The notes: a model not told the origin generated them from the sequence alone. A DNA stretch of 64,000 nt from Rhodovibrio salinarum DSM 9154 (GCF_000515255.1 NZ_KI911559.1:3166693-3230692), one strand, 5' to 3'; positions 11,163 to 20,722 are shown, counted from the stretch's first letter. Translations and numbers: made by a program.

Positions 11163-12980
11163 ATGGACGCCTACCTCTGGCCAGCGCTGTTCGCCCTGTT
11201 CCTCTGGTGGTTCTCCACCGGAGCGGTGATCTATCTGGACGGCCTCCCCCGGCCAACCTTCAAGTGGAGCATGCTGGGAGCATCCGTCGTGCTGGTCGCC
11301 GCCCTGTTCGGCATCGGCGCGACGGCAAACGACACGACCCTGAGCGGCGCGTACTGCGCGTTTGCCAGCGGCCTGCTGGTCTGGGGATGGATCGAGCTCA
11401 GCTTCTACACCGGCTACGTCACCGGGCCACGCACACACCCCTGTCCCGAGGGCTGCCGAGGCTGGAAGCACTTCGGCCACGCGATCATGACCAGCCTGTG
11501 GCACGAACTGGCCATCCTGGCGGGGGCGGCGATCGTGCTGGCGGTCACCTGGGACCAGCCGAACAAGGTCGGTCTGTGGACCTTCGTCGTGCTCTGGTGG
11601 ATGCACCAGAGCGCGAAGCTCAACGTGTTCCTCGGCGTGCGCAACGTCACCGAGGAGTTCGTTCCGGAACATCTCACCTTCCTGCGCTCCTTCCTGACCA
11701 AGCGCACCTCGATGAACCTGCTGTTCCCGGTCTCGGTAACGGTGTCGACGGTGGTGTGCGTCTACCTAGTCGACGCCGCCGTGGCGCCGGGGGCCAGCAC
11801 GTTCGACGCGGCTGGCTACAGCTTTCTTGCGACCTTGATGACGCTGGCGATCCTGGAGCACTGGTTTCTGATGCTCCCCCTGCCCGCCCAGAAGCTATGG
11901 AGCTGGGGCCTGAAGTCGCGTCCCGAGGGACAGCCGTTCGAGGTCGACGTGGTCGCAGGGTTCCTGGGCGCGGGTAAGACCACGTACCTGCGCCGCGCCC
12001 TCGCATCGGTCGATCCGAATGTCCCGACCGTGGCGCTGATCAACGACTTCGGTGAGTTGGGGGTCGATGCGTCGCTGCTGTACGGACGTGGCGCGGATGT
12101 GGTCGAGCTGCCAAACGGCTGCATCTGCTGCTCGCTCCGCCAAGACCTCGCCCAGCAGCTGCGCGAGGCGCTCGCAACCTACCGGCCGCAACGCATCCTG
12201 ATCGAGCCGAGCGGAATTGCCGACGTCGCCAGCCTGCTGGGTGTCCTGGAAGAGGCCGACATCAAACCGTTGCTGCGCACCCTGCGCCTGACCACGGTGG
12301 TCGACGCGGGCGCTTTCCTGCGCGATTACGCTCAGCTGCCCGAGCATTTCGAGACACAGGCCCGCCTGACGCCGCTGTTCGTGGTCAACAAGATCGATAC
12401 GGTGAACGAGGGTGAGCTGCAGACCGTCTACGATACGCTGCGCGCCCTGAACCCGCGGGCGGGGATCATCAAGGCAACCTACGGTCAGACGGAAAACGGT
12501 ACGCCGGACGGCAACAGCCTTGCTCTCCTGTCCGCCGACACCACCAAGGCGCTGGACAGCCAACATACTGCGCACCATGTCCACGACGGCGCCCACGTCG
12601 CACCGGATGTCGACCCGGGGCAGCAGCAGAACAGCGAAGACGCGGGCAATGACGAGACGCCCCCCACGCACGTCAACGCACTCGGTCTCGACACCTGGAG
12701 CGCACGCTTGACCGGCGCCTGCGATCCGCAGAGCCTGCGGGCGGTGCTGGATGCGGTGGCTTCCGGTGCGTTCGGCGATGTCGCGCGGGTCAAGGGAATC
12801 GCCCGCGCGGGGGCCGGCTGGGTGCATTTCGACATGGCCGGGGGACGGTCGTCCGTCGCCGCCTTCGCGCCGCACCGGGACGACGAGCCCCGCGTGGTCG
12901 CAATCGGCCGGGAAGTCGACGGCGACCGCTTGAAGGCGGCGTTCGAAGCGTGCCGAACCCCGATCGTGGGGACCTGCTAG
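11163..12980 (+). CDS. puhE: PuhE fused to a G3E (CobW/COG0523) GTPase
   Basis: 605 residues in one uninterrupted frame. Residues 1 to about 255 are a complete PuhE (photosynthetic complex assembly protein 2, DUF3623): about seven hydrophobic segments, [16 protein letters not shown], and [20 protein letters not shown] at the end. PuhE modulates reaction-centre and bacteriochlorophyll levels. About ten residues later a G3E P-loop GTPase begins: Walker A GFLGAGKT (266-273), the metal-binding CICC motif (320-323), EPSG, and the guanine motif NKID (409-412). A His-rich loop ([11 protein letters not shown]) near 470 and a CobW C-terminal domain (about 505-600) follow. COG0523 proteins insert or deliver metals such as Zn2+ or Co2+; the metal here is not known. 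The location immediately before hemA and bchE suggests a tetrapyrrole-related role, by inference. Confidence 0.92.
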   Translation: MDAYLWPALFALFLWWFSTGAVIYLDGLPRPTFKWSMLGASVVLVAALFGIGATANDTTLSGAYCAFASGLLVWGWIELSFYTGYVTGPRTHPCPEGCRGWKHFGHAIMTSLWHELAILAGAAIVLAVTWDQPNKVGLWTFVVLWWMHQSAKLNVFLGVRNVTEEFVPEHLTFLRSFLTKRTSMNLLFPVSVTVSTVVCVYLVDAAVAPGASTFDAAGYSFLATLMTLAILEHWFLMLPLPAQKLWSWGLKSRPEGQPFEVDVVAGFLGAGKTTYLRRALASVDPNVPTVALINDFGELGVDASLLYGRGADVVELPNGCICCSLRQDLAQQLREALATYRPQRILIEPSGIADVASLLGVLEEADIKPLLRTLRLTTVVDAGAFLRDYAQLPEHFETQARLTPLFVVNKIDTVNEGELQTVYDTLRALNPRAGIIKATYGQTENGTPDGNSLALLSADTTKALDSQHTAHHVHDGAHVAPDVDPGQQQNSEDAGNDETPPTHVNALGLDTWSARLTGACDPQSLRAVLDAVASGAFGDVARVKGIARAGAGWVHFDMAGGRSSVAAFAPHRDDEPRVVAIGREVDGDRLKAAFEACRTPIVGTC

Positions 12981-13057
12981 CTCCGATAGCCATACGCTGT
13001 CGGCAGGCCACTGACCTGCGGGGGCCCAAAGGCGACAGGCGCAGCAGAGAGACGCCA

Positions 13058-14269
13058 ATGGACTACGAAAGCTTTTTCCAGCAACAGATCGGCAGCCTGA
13101 AGACGGAAGGCCGCTACCGCGTCTTCGCCGACCTGGAACGCCATGCCGGCGACTTCCCGCGCGCCACCCGTTACGAGGGTGCGGACCGCAGCGACGTCAC
13201 CGTTTGGTGCTCCAACGACTACTTGGGTATGGGCCAGCACCCCGACGTGCTGGAGGCCATGAAGACCGCGATCGACCGCTGCGGTGCGGGCGCCGGCGGG
13301 ACGCGCAACATCTCCGGCACGAACCACTATCACGTTTTGCTGGAGCAGGAACTGGCCGCGCTGCACGGCAAGGAGGCCGGCCTGCTATTCACCAGCGGCT
13401 ACGTCTCCAACTGGGCCGCGCTCGGCACCCTCGCCGCACGCCTGCCGAACTGCGTCGTGTTGTCGGACGCCCTCAACCACGCCTCGATGATCGAGGGGAT
13501 TCGGCATTCGCGCGCGGAAAAGCGGATCTTCGCCCACAACGATCCCGAAGACCTGGCCCGGAAGCTGGCCGACCTCGATCCGGAACGGCCGAAGCTGATC
13601 GCCTTCGAGAGCGTCTACTCGATGGATGGCGACATCGCCCCGATTGCGGAGTTCTGCGAGGTTGCCGAGCACTACAACGCCATGACCTATCTGGACGAGG
13701 TGCATGCCGTCGGCCTGTATGGGCCGAACGGCGGCGGCATCGCCGACCGGGAAGGCGTGGCGCACCGGCTGACGGTGATCGAGGGCACGCTCGGCAAAGC
13801 GTTCGGGGTGATGGGTGGCTATATCGCCGCGTCCGACGCGCTGTGCGACTTCGTGCGCTCGCATGCTTCCGGCTTCATCTTCACCACCTCCCTCCCGCCA
13901 GCCATCGCCGCAGGCGCGCTGGCCAGCGTACGCCATGTCCGAGACGCCCATGAGCTGCGCGCCCGTCAGCAGGACCGTGTCGAGAAGGTTCGCCGTTGGC
14001 TGGACGATGCGGGGTTGCCGCATCTGCCGAATCCGAGCCACATCGTTCCGGTCATGGTCCGCGATGCCAAGCAGTGCAAGGCCATCACCGACCGGTTGCT
14101 GAGCGAGCATGGCATCTACGTCCAGCCGATCAATTACCCGACCGTCCCGAGGGGTGCCGAACGACTGCGTCTCACCCCCTCGCCCCTGCACAGCGATCAG
14201 GACATCGAGCAATTGGTCGATGCGCTGTCGATCGTCTGGGCGGAACTCGGAGTCCAGTGCGCGGCTTAG
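13058..14269 (+). CDS. hemA: 5-aminolevulinate synthase
   Basis: 403 residues from the ATG reading [10 protein letters not shown], the usual alphaproteobacterial HemA start; the frame is open further upstream but without similarity. PLP-dependent condensation of glycine and succinyl-CoA to ALA (Shemin pathway). The PLP lysine is K247 in [24 protein letters not shown] and [11 protein letters not shown] near the N terminus are glycine and PLP-site motifs. Located 77 bases after the puhE fusion. Having hemA inside the photosynthesis cluster suggests it serves bacteriochlorophyll synthesis; whether the genome has a second copy cannot be seen. Confidence 0.97.
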   Translation: MDYESFFQQQIGSLKTEGRYRVFADLERHAGDFPRATRYEGADRSDVTVWCSNDYLGMGQHPDVLEAMKTAIDRCGAGAGGTRNISGTNHYHVLLEQELAALHGKEAGLLFTSGYVSNWAALGTLAARLPNCVVLSDALNHASMIEGIRHSRAEKRIFAHNDPEDLARKLADLDPERPKLIAFESVYSMDGDIAPIAEFCEVAEHYNAMTYLDEVHAVGLYGPNGGGIADREGVAHRLTVIEGTLGKAFGVMGGYIAASDALCDFVRSHASGFIFTTSLPPAIAAGALASVRHVRDAHELRARQQDRVEKVRRWLDDAGLPHLPNPSHIVPVMVRDAKQCKAITDRLLSEHGIYVQPINYPTVPRGAERLRLTPSPLHSDQDIEQLVDALSIVWAELGVQCAA

Positions 14270-14363
14270 GCCCGCCGGACTCAGAGCTTTCGCCGTCGCC
14301 AAGCCAGTTTCCTGCTCACGCACCCGATTCCGATCTTCGCATAGGGCCTTTTGCGGGCGTGAA

Positions 14364-14377
14364 TTGATTCACGTCAA
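14364..14377. promoter_or_regulatory. FNR/FnrL-like box upstream of bchE
   Basis: TTGATTCACGTCAA matches the FNR consensus TTGAT-N4-ATCAA with one mismatch. It is centred about 70 bases before the bchE start and about 41 bases before the position inside the downstream PpsR box where transcription could begin, the class II activator geometry. FnrL is known to activate anaerobic bch genes, including bchE, in Rhodobacter. Site seen; binding inferred. Confidence 0.72.
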
Positions 14378-14396
14378 CGCGGGCTTACAGCGGTCT

Positions 14397-14414
14397 TGTC
14401 AGGTTTATATGACA
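14397..14414. promoter_or_regulatory. PpsR/CrtJ palindrome in the bchE promoter
   Basis: TGTCAGGTTTATATGACA is a perfect TGT-N12-ACA palindrome with the preferred inner C and G, the recognition sequence of the redox repressor PpsR/CrtJ. It ends 26 bases before the bchE ATG and contains a TATATG that could serve as a -10 element, so a bound repressor would block RNA polymerase. Only one good copy is present here, unlike the tandem pairs at bchC and crtE/crtD. Confidence 0.8.
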
Positions 14415-14440
14415 GTTACGGCAGGCCTGGGGAGATCGTC

Positions 14441-16165
14441 ATGCGTATCCTGCTGATGCATCCGAACTACCATTCCGGTGGCGCGGAGATCGCGGGCAAC
14501 TGGCCGCCGGCATGGGTGGCCTACATAGCCGGCAGCTTGAAGAAGGAAGGCTACGACAACATCCGTTTCGTGGATGCGATGACGCACGATCTCTCCGACG
14601 AGCAGATCCGGGCGATCATTGCCGCGGAGCAGCCGGACGTCGTCGGCACCACCGCGATTACGCCGTCAATCTATAAGGCGGAACGGATTCTGGAGATCGC
14701 CAAGGAAGAGGTGCCGGAGGCGGTGACCGTCCTGGGCGGCATCCACGCCACCTTCATGTACAAGCAGGTGTTCGTCGAGGCGCCTTGGATTGACTGCATC
14801 GTGCGCGGCGAAGGCGAGCACGTGTTCGTCGACCTGATCCGGACGATCGACGAGGGTCGCTGGCCTGAGGAGTGCGACCAGGTAAAAGGCATCGCCTGGC
14901 ACGACGGCGAGCAGGTGATCGCCAACCCGGCGGCGCCGCCGATCACCCGGCTGGACACGCTGGCGCCCGACTGGGGCGTGCTCGAGTGGGACCAGTACCA
15001 CTATATCCCGATGCAGAACCGCCGAGTCGCAGTGCCGAACTTCGCGCGCGGCTGCCCCTACACCTGCACCTTCTGCTCGCAGTGGAAGTTCTGGCGGACC
15101 TATCGGGTGCGCAACCCGAAGGACGTGGTCGACGAGATCGAGCACCTGTACCGGGAATACGACGTCGGCTTCTTCATCCTGGCGGACGAAGAGCCCACGA
15201 TTCACCGGAAGAAATTCATCGAGTTCTGCGAGGAGCTGGCTTCCCGGAACCTGGATATCTACTGGGGCATCAACACCCGCGTGACCGATATCCTGCGCGA
15301 CGAGGAATACCTGCCGCTCTACCGCCGGGCCGGGCTGATCCACATCTCGCTTGGCACCGAAGCAGCCGCGCAGATGAACCTGAACCGGTTCCGCAAGGAA
15401 ACCACGATCGAGCAGAACAAGAAGGCGATCGAACTGCTGCGCAAGCACGGCATCGTCTCCGAAGCCCAGTTCATCGTGGGGATGGAGAACGAGACGCGGG
15501 AGCAGCTCGAGGAAACCTATCAAATGTGCCAGGACTGGGCGCCCGACATGGCCAACTGGGCCATGTACACCCCCTGGCCTTTCTCCGACATGTTCGCGGA
15601 GCTGGATGACAAGGTCGAGGTCTACGACTTCGACAAATACAACTTCGTCACGCCGATCATTAAGCCGGACCAGATGGATCGCGCGGAAGTGCTTGACCGC
15701 GTCATGCACAATTACCGCCGCTTCTACATGAAGAAGAGCTTCTTCTCCTATCCCTGGACGCGCGACAAGGCGAAACGGAAGTATCTGATGGGCTGTCTGA
15801 AGGCCTATGCCCTGTCCGGTTTCAAGCGGAAATTCTACGACCTCGGCCGGGTGAACTACTGGGGCTCCAAGAAGACGGTGCACTTCGACTTCGACGAGAC
15901 CAAGTCGACCATCGTTCAGCCCTCGCTCGGTGAATGGAAACAGGCCCCGCGCAAGAAGCTGGAACGGGCACGCAACGTCGCTCGGGAGGCGCAGGTCAAC
16001 AAGCAGGCCGCCCGTGAGCGGGCCAAGGAGGAAGCTGCCCGGATCAAGGCAAACGGTGGCCAGGCCGACGCCAGCACGCCCACGCGCAGCGGCGAGCCGG
16101 TATCTCTCAACAAGCGGCGCGAGCGCGACGAACAGCGCACCGCGGAGAGCACGCCAGCGGAATAG
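14441..16165 (+). CDS. bchE: Anaerobic Mg-protoporphyrin IX monomethyl ester cyclase (cobalamin-dependent radical SAM)
   Basis: 574 residues from the ATG preceded by GGGGAG. BchE forms the isocyclic ring E using water-derived oxygen, with cobalamin and a radical-SAM 4Fe-4S cluster. Residues 1 to about 140 are the B12-binding domain ([20 protein letters not shown] start). The radical-SAM motif CPYTCTFC supplies cysteines C205, C209 and C212. The C-terminal 60 residues are a basic, Ala/Arg/Glu-rich tail that is probably coiled or disordered. Upstream are an FNR-like and a PpsR-type site. This is the only ring E cyclase in the window; no acsF is present. Confidence 0.96.
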   Translation: MRILLMHPNYHSGGAEIAGNWPPAWVAYIAGSLKKEGYDNIRFVDAMTHDLSDEQIRAIIAAEQPDVVGTTAITPSIYKAERILEIAKEEVPEAVTVLGGIHATFMYKQVFVEAPWIDCIVRGEGEHVFVDLIRTIDEGRWPEECDQVKGIAWHDGEQVIANPAAPPITRLDTLAPDWGVLEWDQYHYIPMQNRRVAVPNFARGCPYTCTFCSQWKFWRTYRVRNPKDVVDEIEHLYREYDVGFFILADEEPTIHRKKFIEFCEELASRNLDIYWGINTRVTDILRDEEYLPLYRRAGLIHISLGTEAAAQMNLNRFRKETTIEQNKKAIELLRKHGIVSEAQFIVGMENETREQLEETYQMCQDWAPDMANWAMYTPWPFSDMFAELDDKVEVYDFDKYNFVTPIIKPDQMDRAEVLDRVMHNYRRFYMKKSFFSYPWTRDKAKRKYLMGCLKAYALSGFKRKFYDLGRVNYWGSKKTVHFDFDETKSTIVQPSLGEWKQAPRKKLERARNVAREAQVNKQAARERAKEEAARIKANGGQADASTPTRSGEPVSLNKRRERDEQRTAESTPAE

Positions 16166-16192
16166 CCGCCACCTCCGAGCGATAACGGATGC

Positions 16193-16230
16193 GGCCCCGC
16201 CGGCCCTGTGCCGGCGGGGCCGTTTGCTTT
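16193..16230 (+). terminator. Rho-independent-type terminator after bchE
   Basis: GGCCCCGCCGG (16193-16203) pairs perfectly with CCGGCGGGGCC (16211-16221) around a 7-base loop, followed by a T-rich stretch (GTTTGCTTTT). It begins 27 bases after the bchE stop. It may terminate or attenuate before bchJ. Confidence 0.75.
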
Positions 16231-16372
16231 TATCGGTTCCGCGTTAAGTTGCGCGGTTACCACCACAACGCCGACGCCGACCTAACACGCTCGGCAGGCT
16301 TCTGAGATTCTTGTACACAGCCCCTGACCGTCCGACAAAGTCGCCTCAAGGGGTAGCAATTGGAGGACCGGC

Positions 16373-17020
16373 GTGCTGAACGACGGCAGCGAAGCCCCCC
16401 ACGGAACCATCCAGCCCCCCGCGCATGGACACACCGCCCCGCCCGGCCGTGTCGGCCCGAATGCCATCACGCGCGTTGGCGAGGCACTGGATGCGCTTTA
16501 TGGGCGCGCGACGACCCATGCGGTGTTTGCCGATGCGGGCCTGACCGGCTACCTCGATGCTTGGCCGCACGAGATGGTCGACGAGCGCGAGGTCGCCGCG
16601 TTGAATCGCGCCCTCCACGCCGCCTTGCCAGGGGACAGTTTCCGCCAAGTCACCCGGGACGCAGGACGGCGAACCGGTGACTATCTGCTCGCCCACCGAA
16701 TCCCCAAACCCGTGCAGGCGGTGCTACGCCCGGCGCCAGCGTGGCTGGCTGGACGCGTCCTTCTCAAGGCAATCGAACGCCATGCCTGGACCTTCGCCGG
16801 GTCAGGAACGTTCGCCGCGACGGCAGGCCCGCCGGTCACGGTTACGATCGTGAACTGCCCACTGTGCCACGACATCCGGGCCGATACCCCGGTCTGCGAC
16901 ACCTATACAGCGACTTTTGAACGGCTGTTCCGTGAGCTGGTTAGCCCACGCGCCCAGGCGACGGAAACGGCCTGCCAGGCGACAGGCGCCCCGGCCTGCC
17001 GCTTCGAGATCCGCTGGTAG
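16373..17020 (+). CDS. bchJ: BchJ, V4R-domain protein of bacteriochlorophyll synthesis
   Basis: 215 residues, GTG start with TGGAGG seven bases upstream. The protein matches BchJ: N-terminal RVGEALDALYG..., YLLAHRIPKPVQAVLRPAP in the middle, and a C-terminal V4R-type domain with conserved cysteines (NCPLCHDI, VCDTYTATFERLF, CRFEIRW). BchJ was named 4-vinyl reductase, but genetics in other bacteria assign that reaction to BciA/BciB or the BchXYZ enzyme, and BchJ may instead bind or channel pigment intermediates. It sits after bchE, as in Rhodobacter and Rhodospirillum. Confidence 0.85.
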   Translation: MLNDGSEAPHGTIQPPAHGHTAPPGRVGPNAITRVGEALDALYGRATTHAVFADAGLTGYLDAWPHEMVDEREVAALNRALHAALPGDSFRQVTRDAGRRTGDYLLAHRIPKPVQAVLRPAPAWLAGRVLLKAIERHAWTFAGSGTFAATAGPPVTVTIVNCPLCHDIRADTPVCDTYTATFERLFRELVSPRAQATETACQATGAPACRFEIRW

Positions 17021-17054
17021 CTCGACGCGTCCGTTCCTCCGCGCGGACAAAAGA

Positions 17055-17084
17055 AAACCCCGGCAACGTTGGTTGCCGGGGTTT
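17055..17084. terminator. Bidirectional terminator between bchJ and pufC
   Basis: AAACCCCGGCAAC (17055-17067) and GTTGCCGGGGTTT (17072-17084) form a perfect 13-bp stem with a 4-base loop and A/T-rich ends on both sides. It lies between the convergent bchJ (+) and pufC (-) genes and can end both transcripts, separating the two PGC arms. Confidence 0.9.
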
Positions 17085-17135
17085 AGTTTGTCGGAGGCTG
17101 GCCTGCCCGCAACGACGGGGCAGGCCAGCGCTCTG

Positions 17136-18290
17136 CTAGAAGCGGTTGTCGACCGCCGGTTCGGCGTTTTCCGAGCCGATACGCGGCTGCAAACCGTAGT
17201 TGGCGCCGTGATCCGGCCCCAGCTCGTCACGGAGCTGCGCGGCCTCGTCGCGGCTGAGGTTCGGGTCAAGGCCCGGATAGTCCTTGACCATGTTGGCGCC
17301 GAACAGCGGCTTGTACACGCCCTGGTGACAGGTCGTGCAGTTGATCTTCGGCGCATCGCCCGTCGGGCCCAGACGCTCCGGCGGCAGGAACTCGGTCGTC
17401 GGAATCACGTGCTCGTTGTTGAGCGCCTGGGTCATCCGCTGACCGTGCCACGCCGTCACGCGCTGCGGCGGGCTCTGATCCCAATCGCTCCAGGACCGGC
17501 TGTTGTGGCAGTACGTGCAGTTGACGCCCAGGGCTTCGGACTGGTGCATCATCAGGCTGTACGTCGCCTCAGTCGACTGGATCGAGTCCGTGCTCTGGGG
17601 ATCGGGCAACGCCTGGCCGCCCTGCACACGGATCATCTGGGTCAAGTCACCCTCGCCAACCAGATAGCGCTCGAACGGATTGCCGGGCATAGCGGTATAG
17701 CCGACCTCCGTGTTCGGCGCGTTCTGACCATCCGGCCGCCAGCCCGCCAACATATTGTTGGTGCTGCGCGGATCGTCCGCGTTCTCCCACCAGACGTACT
17801 CCGGCAGGTTGTTGCCGCGGTGGCAGGTGAAGCAGGTCACGCCCGTCGCCCCGACGTGGTCTTCCCAGTTCTCGTTGATGTCCCTGGTCATCCGCAGCAT
17901 CTGACGGCTGACCTGCTTGGTGTAGACATCCTCGTAGGCAAACCCCTGAGCCAGGTTGTGGCAATAGCCACAGCCCTGCTCCGGCGCCACCCATTGGGTG
18001 ATGGCGTTCATCAGGCGGGTGAACTGGGCCTGGTTGAGGTCACCCAGCACTTCTACGTTCTGGTAGACCTCAGAGGCCTTCTGCCCGCCCTCAGGCGCCG
18101 GAGTTCCAGGTTCCGGCACCTGATTCTGCTGGATCAACGTGGCGAAGTCCTCGGGATTGTAGTTCTGCTCGAGGGCCACGCCGCGGTACCCGCGCTGCAC
18201 GCTGTCCTTCGGCGGATCCTCGCAACCCGACAGCGCGACGGCAACGCCGAGCGAGACGAGCGCGAGCGATTTCTTATAGCTCCAAGCCAT
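17136..18290 (-). CDS. pufC: Photosynthetic reaction centre tetraheme cytochrome c subunit
   Basis: 384 residues. The signal peptide ends in a lipobox with the lipidated cysteine at C23 (VALSGC), so the protein is anchored on the periplasmic side. Four CXXCH heme sites are visible: 107-111, 153-157, 258-262 and 318-322. It takes electrons from soluble carriers and re-reduces the special pair. It is the last gene of the puf operon, 14 bases after pufM, and is followed by the strong terminator at 17055. The N-terminal region (about 25-100) contains a Pro/Gln-rich loop typical of PufC. Confidence 0.97.
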   Translation of the reverse strand: MAWSYKKSLALVSLGVAVALSGCEDPPKDSVQRGYRGVALEQNYNPEDFATLIQQNQVPEPGTPAPEGGQKASEVYQNVEVLGDLNQAQFTRLMNAITQWVAPEQGCGYCHNLAQGFAYEDVYTKQVSRQMLRMTRDINENWEDHVGATGVTCFTCHRGNNLPEYVWWENADDPRSTNNMLAGWRPDGQNAPNTEVGYTAMPGNPFERYLVGEGDLTQMIRVQGGQALPDPQSTDSIQSTEATYSLMMHQSEALGVNCTYCHNSRSWSDWDQSPPQRVTAWHGQRMTQALNNEHVIPTTEFLPPERLGPTGDAPKINCTTCHQGVYKPLFGANMVKDYPGLDPNLSRDEAAQLRDELGPDHGANYGLQPRIGSENAEPAVDNRF

Positions 18291-18304
18291 AGTGCGCTCT
18301 CCCT

Positions 18305-19297
18305 CTACTGTACCGTTGCCGCGCCCGACATCGCCGGGTCACTCATCTCGGTCATGCCCGGGAAGACGTCCGGATAGACCGGGGCCAGACCGTGCTTCAC
18401 GCCCCAGAGGTACCAGTTGTCCACGACCGTGCCGGTCAGCAGGATGCCGATACCACCGGTCAGCGGGGTCAGCACCGCGAACCACCACGCCCAGCGGTGG
18501 ATACTCTCCATGGTGGCGTTGAAGCCCATGGTCCAGCGCCAGAACAGAGCCGCACGCTCCGAGGCAGTGCCGCGATCGGTGATCTGCTCGCTTTCACGAT
18601 CGCCGCCGTACCGGCTGGTCGCCAGAATGGTGGCGCCGTGCATGGCGAACAGCAGGGTCGAGCCGTACAGGAACGCGATCGAGAGCATGTGGAACGGGTT
18701 GTAGAAGAGGTTCCCGTACCGGATCGAGAACGCCGCGGTCCAGTCGAGGTGCGGGAAGATCCCGAACGGCACGGCTTCCGCCCAGCTGCCCATCATCACC
18801 GGGCGAATCAGGCCCAGCACGAGGTACAGCCAGATCGCCGAGGCGAACGCCCAGGCCACGTGCGTGCCCATGCCGAGCTGGACCGCCCGACGGTAAGTCC
18901 GCACCCACCAGAGCAGGATCGCCGAGGTCAGGAAGAAGCCGGCCATCAGCCACCAGCCACCCTCATTCAACGGCGGCAGGCTCAGCCCGTATTCCGGCGG
19001 CGGCGGCTCCAGCGCCAGCCAGGGACCCTGGCGAACGAACTGGATCGGATCCCAGTCGACGCTCGCGAACATGTTGAGACCGATGATCTCGATCGCGATG
19101 AAGCCGCAAAGGATCGAGGCGATCCCATACCAGCCGAGGTAGATCGGCCCAAGCTGACTGTGACCGAGGCGCCCCAGCCAGCTGTTGTGCATGGGGGTGC
19201 CGAAGCGCCGGCCGGTTCTACCGGGCGGCAAGGCCAGACCGGTCTCGACTGGTCCTTGGACTTCGACCCGTGTGAAGATATTCTGATATTCAGGCAT
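18305..19297 (-). CDS. pufM: Photosynthetic reaction centre subunit M
   Basis: 330 residues, five transmembrane helices. PufM binds half of the special pair, QA and the non-haem iron. Visible signatures: N-terminal [39 protein letters not shown] with the pigment and iron histidines, and [16 protein letters not shown]. Gap of 18 bases from pufL. The C-terminal extension is short, as is usual where a PufC subunit is present. Confidence 0.98.
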   Translation of the reverse strand: MPEYQNIFTRVEVQGPVETGLALPPGRTGRRFGTPMHNSWLGRLGHSQLGPIYLGWYGIASILCGFIAIEIIGLNMFASVDWDPIQFVRQGPWLALEPPPPEYGLSLPPLNEGGWWLMAGFFLTSAILLWWVRTYRRAVQLGMGTHVAWAFASAIWLYLVLGLIRPVMMGSWAEAVPFGIFPHLDWTAAFSIRYGNLFYNPFHMLSIAFLYGSTLLFAMHGATILATSRYGGDRESEQITDRGTASERAALFWRWTMGFNATMESIHRWAWWFAVLTPLTGGIGILLTGTVVDNWYLWGVKHGLAPVYPDVFPGMTEMSDPAMSGAATVQ

Positions 19298-19315
19298 GGT
19301 CGGTGTCCCTTCGCC

Positions 19316-20161
19316 CTAGTAGAAGCCACCGGCAGCATCCCAGACCGGGAGCTCGAGCCACCACCACCACCACTCGGGCCAGCCGCGCGTCCAGATCGGC
19401 CCGGAGATGATGATGCACACGGCGCTCCAGAACCCGGCGTTCAACGCCAGGAACAGACCTAGTCGGTGGATGCCGAGCGGGCCGATCGAGTAGCCGATGA
19501 AGTCACGGAAGAAATTATCCTCGTGCTCCGCGGCTTTAACCGGCTCGTCGTCCTTGCCGGTGTTCGCGGCGGACAGGATCGCACTGCCATGCAACGCCAG
19601 CGCGAAGGTCGTGGTGAAGAAGAAGCTCACCGCGAGCATGTGCGCCGGGTTGTAGTGGAAGTGCAGGTACTGGTAGCCGACGTTCGACACCCAATCGAGG
19701 TGCGATAGGATGCCGTACGGGAAGCCGTGCCCCCAGGCGCCCAGCAGTAGCGGGCGGAACACGACCAGCGTGATGTAGGCAAAGATCGCCACGCCGAAGG
19801 CGAAGGGTACGTGCAGTCCCATCCCCAGCTTGCGTGAGATCTCAACCTGCCGAAGCGCCCACGACACGAACGCCCCGATCGCGCAGATCGTGATCAGCTG
19901 CCACAGACCACCGTCCTGCAACGGGGCCAGTGCCAGGCCGTAACTCAAATCCGGCGGCGCGATATTGATCCGCCAGATATTCCATGTCGGGCCGAGCGCG
20001 GCGCCCCAAAGGATCAGGCTTGTCCCCAGGACGGCGAAGAACAGCGTCGTGACACCGAAGAACCCTACATAGAAGGGGCCCACCCAGAAATCAAACAGGT
20101 CGCCGCCTACAAGCGTGCCGCCACGGACCCGATATTTTCGTTCAAAACTCAACATAGCCAT
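19316..20161 (-). CDS. pufL: Photosynthetic reaction centre subunit L
   Basis: 281 residues from the ATG giving [16 protein letters not shown], preceded by GGAGGG; a start five codons earlier is less likely. Five membrane helices. PufL carries the QB site and active-branch cofactors. [20 protein letters not shown] contains the special-pair and iron-ligand histidines, and the [15 protein letters not shown] stretch is conserved. It lies 114 bases after pufA, across a strong intercistronic hairpin that likely sets the LH1:RC ratio. Confidence 0.98.
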   Translation of the reverse strand: MAMLSFERKYRVRGGTLVGGDLFDFWVGPFYVGFFGVTTLFFAVLGTSLILWGAALGPTWNIWRINIAPPDLSYGLALAPLQDGGLWQLITICAIGAFVSWALRQVEISRKLGMGLHVPFAFGVAIFAYITLVVFRPLLLGAWGHGFPYGILSHLDWVSNVGYQYLHFHYNPAHMLAVSFFFTTTFALALHGSAILSAANTGKDDEPVKAAEHEDNFFRDFIGYSIGPLGIHRLGLFLALNAGFWSAVCIIISGPIWTRGWPEWWWWWLELPVWDAAGGFY

Positions 20162-20223
20162 AACCGAACCCTCCAATCGGATACCGGCCTCGGTGCCCGT
20201 CAGCGGCGGGCCCGAGCCGCGGT

Positions 20224-20249
20224 GCGGGGCGCCGGCCCCGGCGCCCCGC
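20224..20249 (-). promoter_or_regulatory. pufA-pufL intercistronic RNA hairpin
   Basis: GCGGGGCGCCGG (20224-20235) and CCGGCGCCCCGC (20238-20249) are perfect inverted repeats of 12 bp. There is no T-run on the transcribed strand, so it is better read as a 3' stability element than as a strong terminator. In Rhodobacter a hairpin at this place protects pufBA mRNA and raises LH1 relative to the reaction centre. The sequence is seen; the role is by analogy. Confidence 0.75.
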
Positions 20250-20275
20250 CCGCTGACTCGTTGGTCGGGCCCGGT

Positions 20276-20470
20276 TTAGGCCTTCGACGGCTCGACCGAC
20301 CGCTCGATCACGCTGGACTGTTGAGTACCGCTCGCAGCGGGCCCCTGCAGCCAGTTGAAGCGATCGGTGCTGAGCAGGATGAAGTGGATGAGCAGCGCCA
20401 GCACGAACAGAAACGTGCCCAACGCCACCAGCATCCGACGGGGATCGAAAAGAAGCCAAATCTTCCACAT
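20276..20470 (-). CDS. pufA: Light-harvesting 1 alpha polypeptide
   Basis: 64 residues: [20 protein letters not shown] start and a single membrane helix with the bacteriochlorophyll ligand H29 and the DRFNWL segment that follows it. This is the inner-ring LH1 antenna subunit. The start follows a strong AAGGAGGAG that overlaps the pufB stop; the intercistronic gap is 12 bases. The C-terminal tail ([18 protein letters not shown]) may be processed, as in other LH1 alpha chains. Confidence 0.97.
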   Translation of the reverse strand: MWKIWLLFDPRRMLVALGTFLFVLALLIHFILLSTDRFNWLQGPAASGTQQSSVIERSVEPSKA

Positions 20471-20482
20471 GGTAACTCCTCC

Positions 20483-20722
20483 TTACGCCAGAACTGGCAG
20501 GATCGTGGCCAGCGTCTGCTGGGCACCGTCCAAGATCACGCTGGCCTGCGCGGCACCGTCACCCTGGAGCCACGGACGCCAGATCCAGGCGAGGATGTGC
20601 GCGAACACAGCGATCGCCACGAAGATGATGAAACTCGACATGAAAATCTTGTGGAACTCTTTGGCCTCGCCTTCCGTCAGTCCGGAAAGGCTCTCGTTCC
20701 GGGCCTTGCTCTCGGTTGCCAT
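20483..20722 (-). CDS. pufB: Light-harvesting 1 beta polypeptide with long C-terminal tail
   Basis: 79 residues. The standard LH1 beta is complete by about residue 52: acidic N-terminal part ([17 protein letters not shown]), one membrane helix with ligand histidine H42 and the AWIWRPWL exit motif. A further 27 residues (53-79) follow, with a hydrophobic, helix-prone end ([20 protein letters not shown]). LH1 beta chains usually stop within a few residues of the WRPW motif. The tail is in frame and the downstream Shine-Dalgarno for pufA is normally placed, so it does not look like a frameshift. It may be cleaved off or may contact the periplasmic rim of the ring. Confidence 0.95.
   Translation of the reverse strand: MATESKARNESLSGLTEGEAKEFHKIFMSSFIIFVAIAVFAHILAWIWRPWLQGDGAAQASVILDGAQQTLATILPVLA

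Noticed and set aside
16317-16334. TGT-N12-ACC resemblance to a PpsR site before bchJ
   Set aside because: One half-site mismatched and the preferred inner C/G pair absent, with no partner at 8 bp. Too weak to list.
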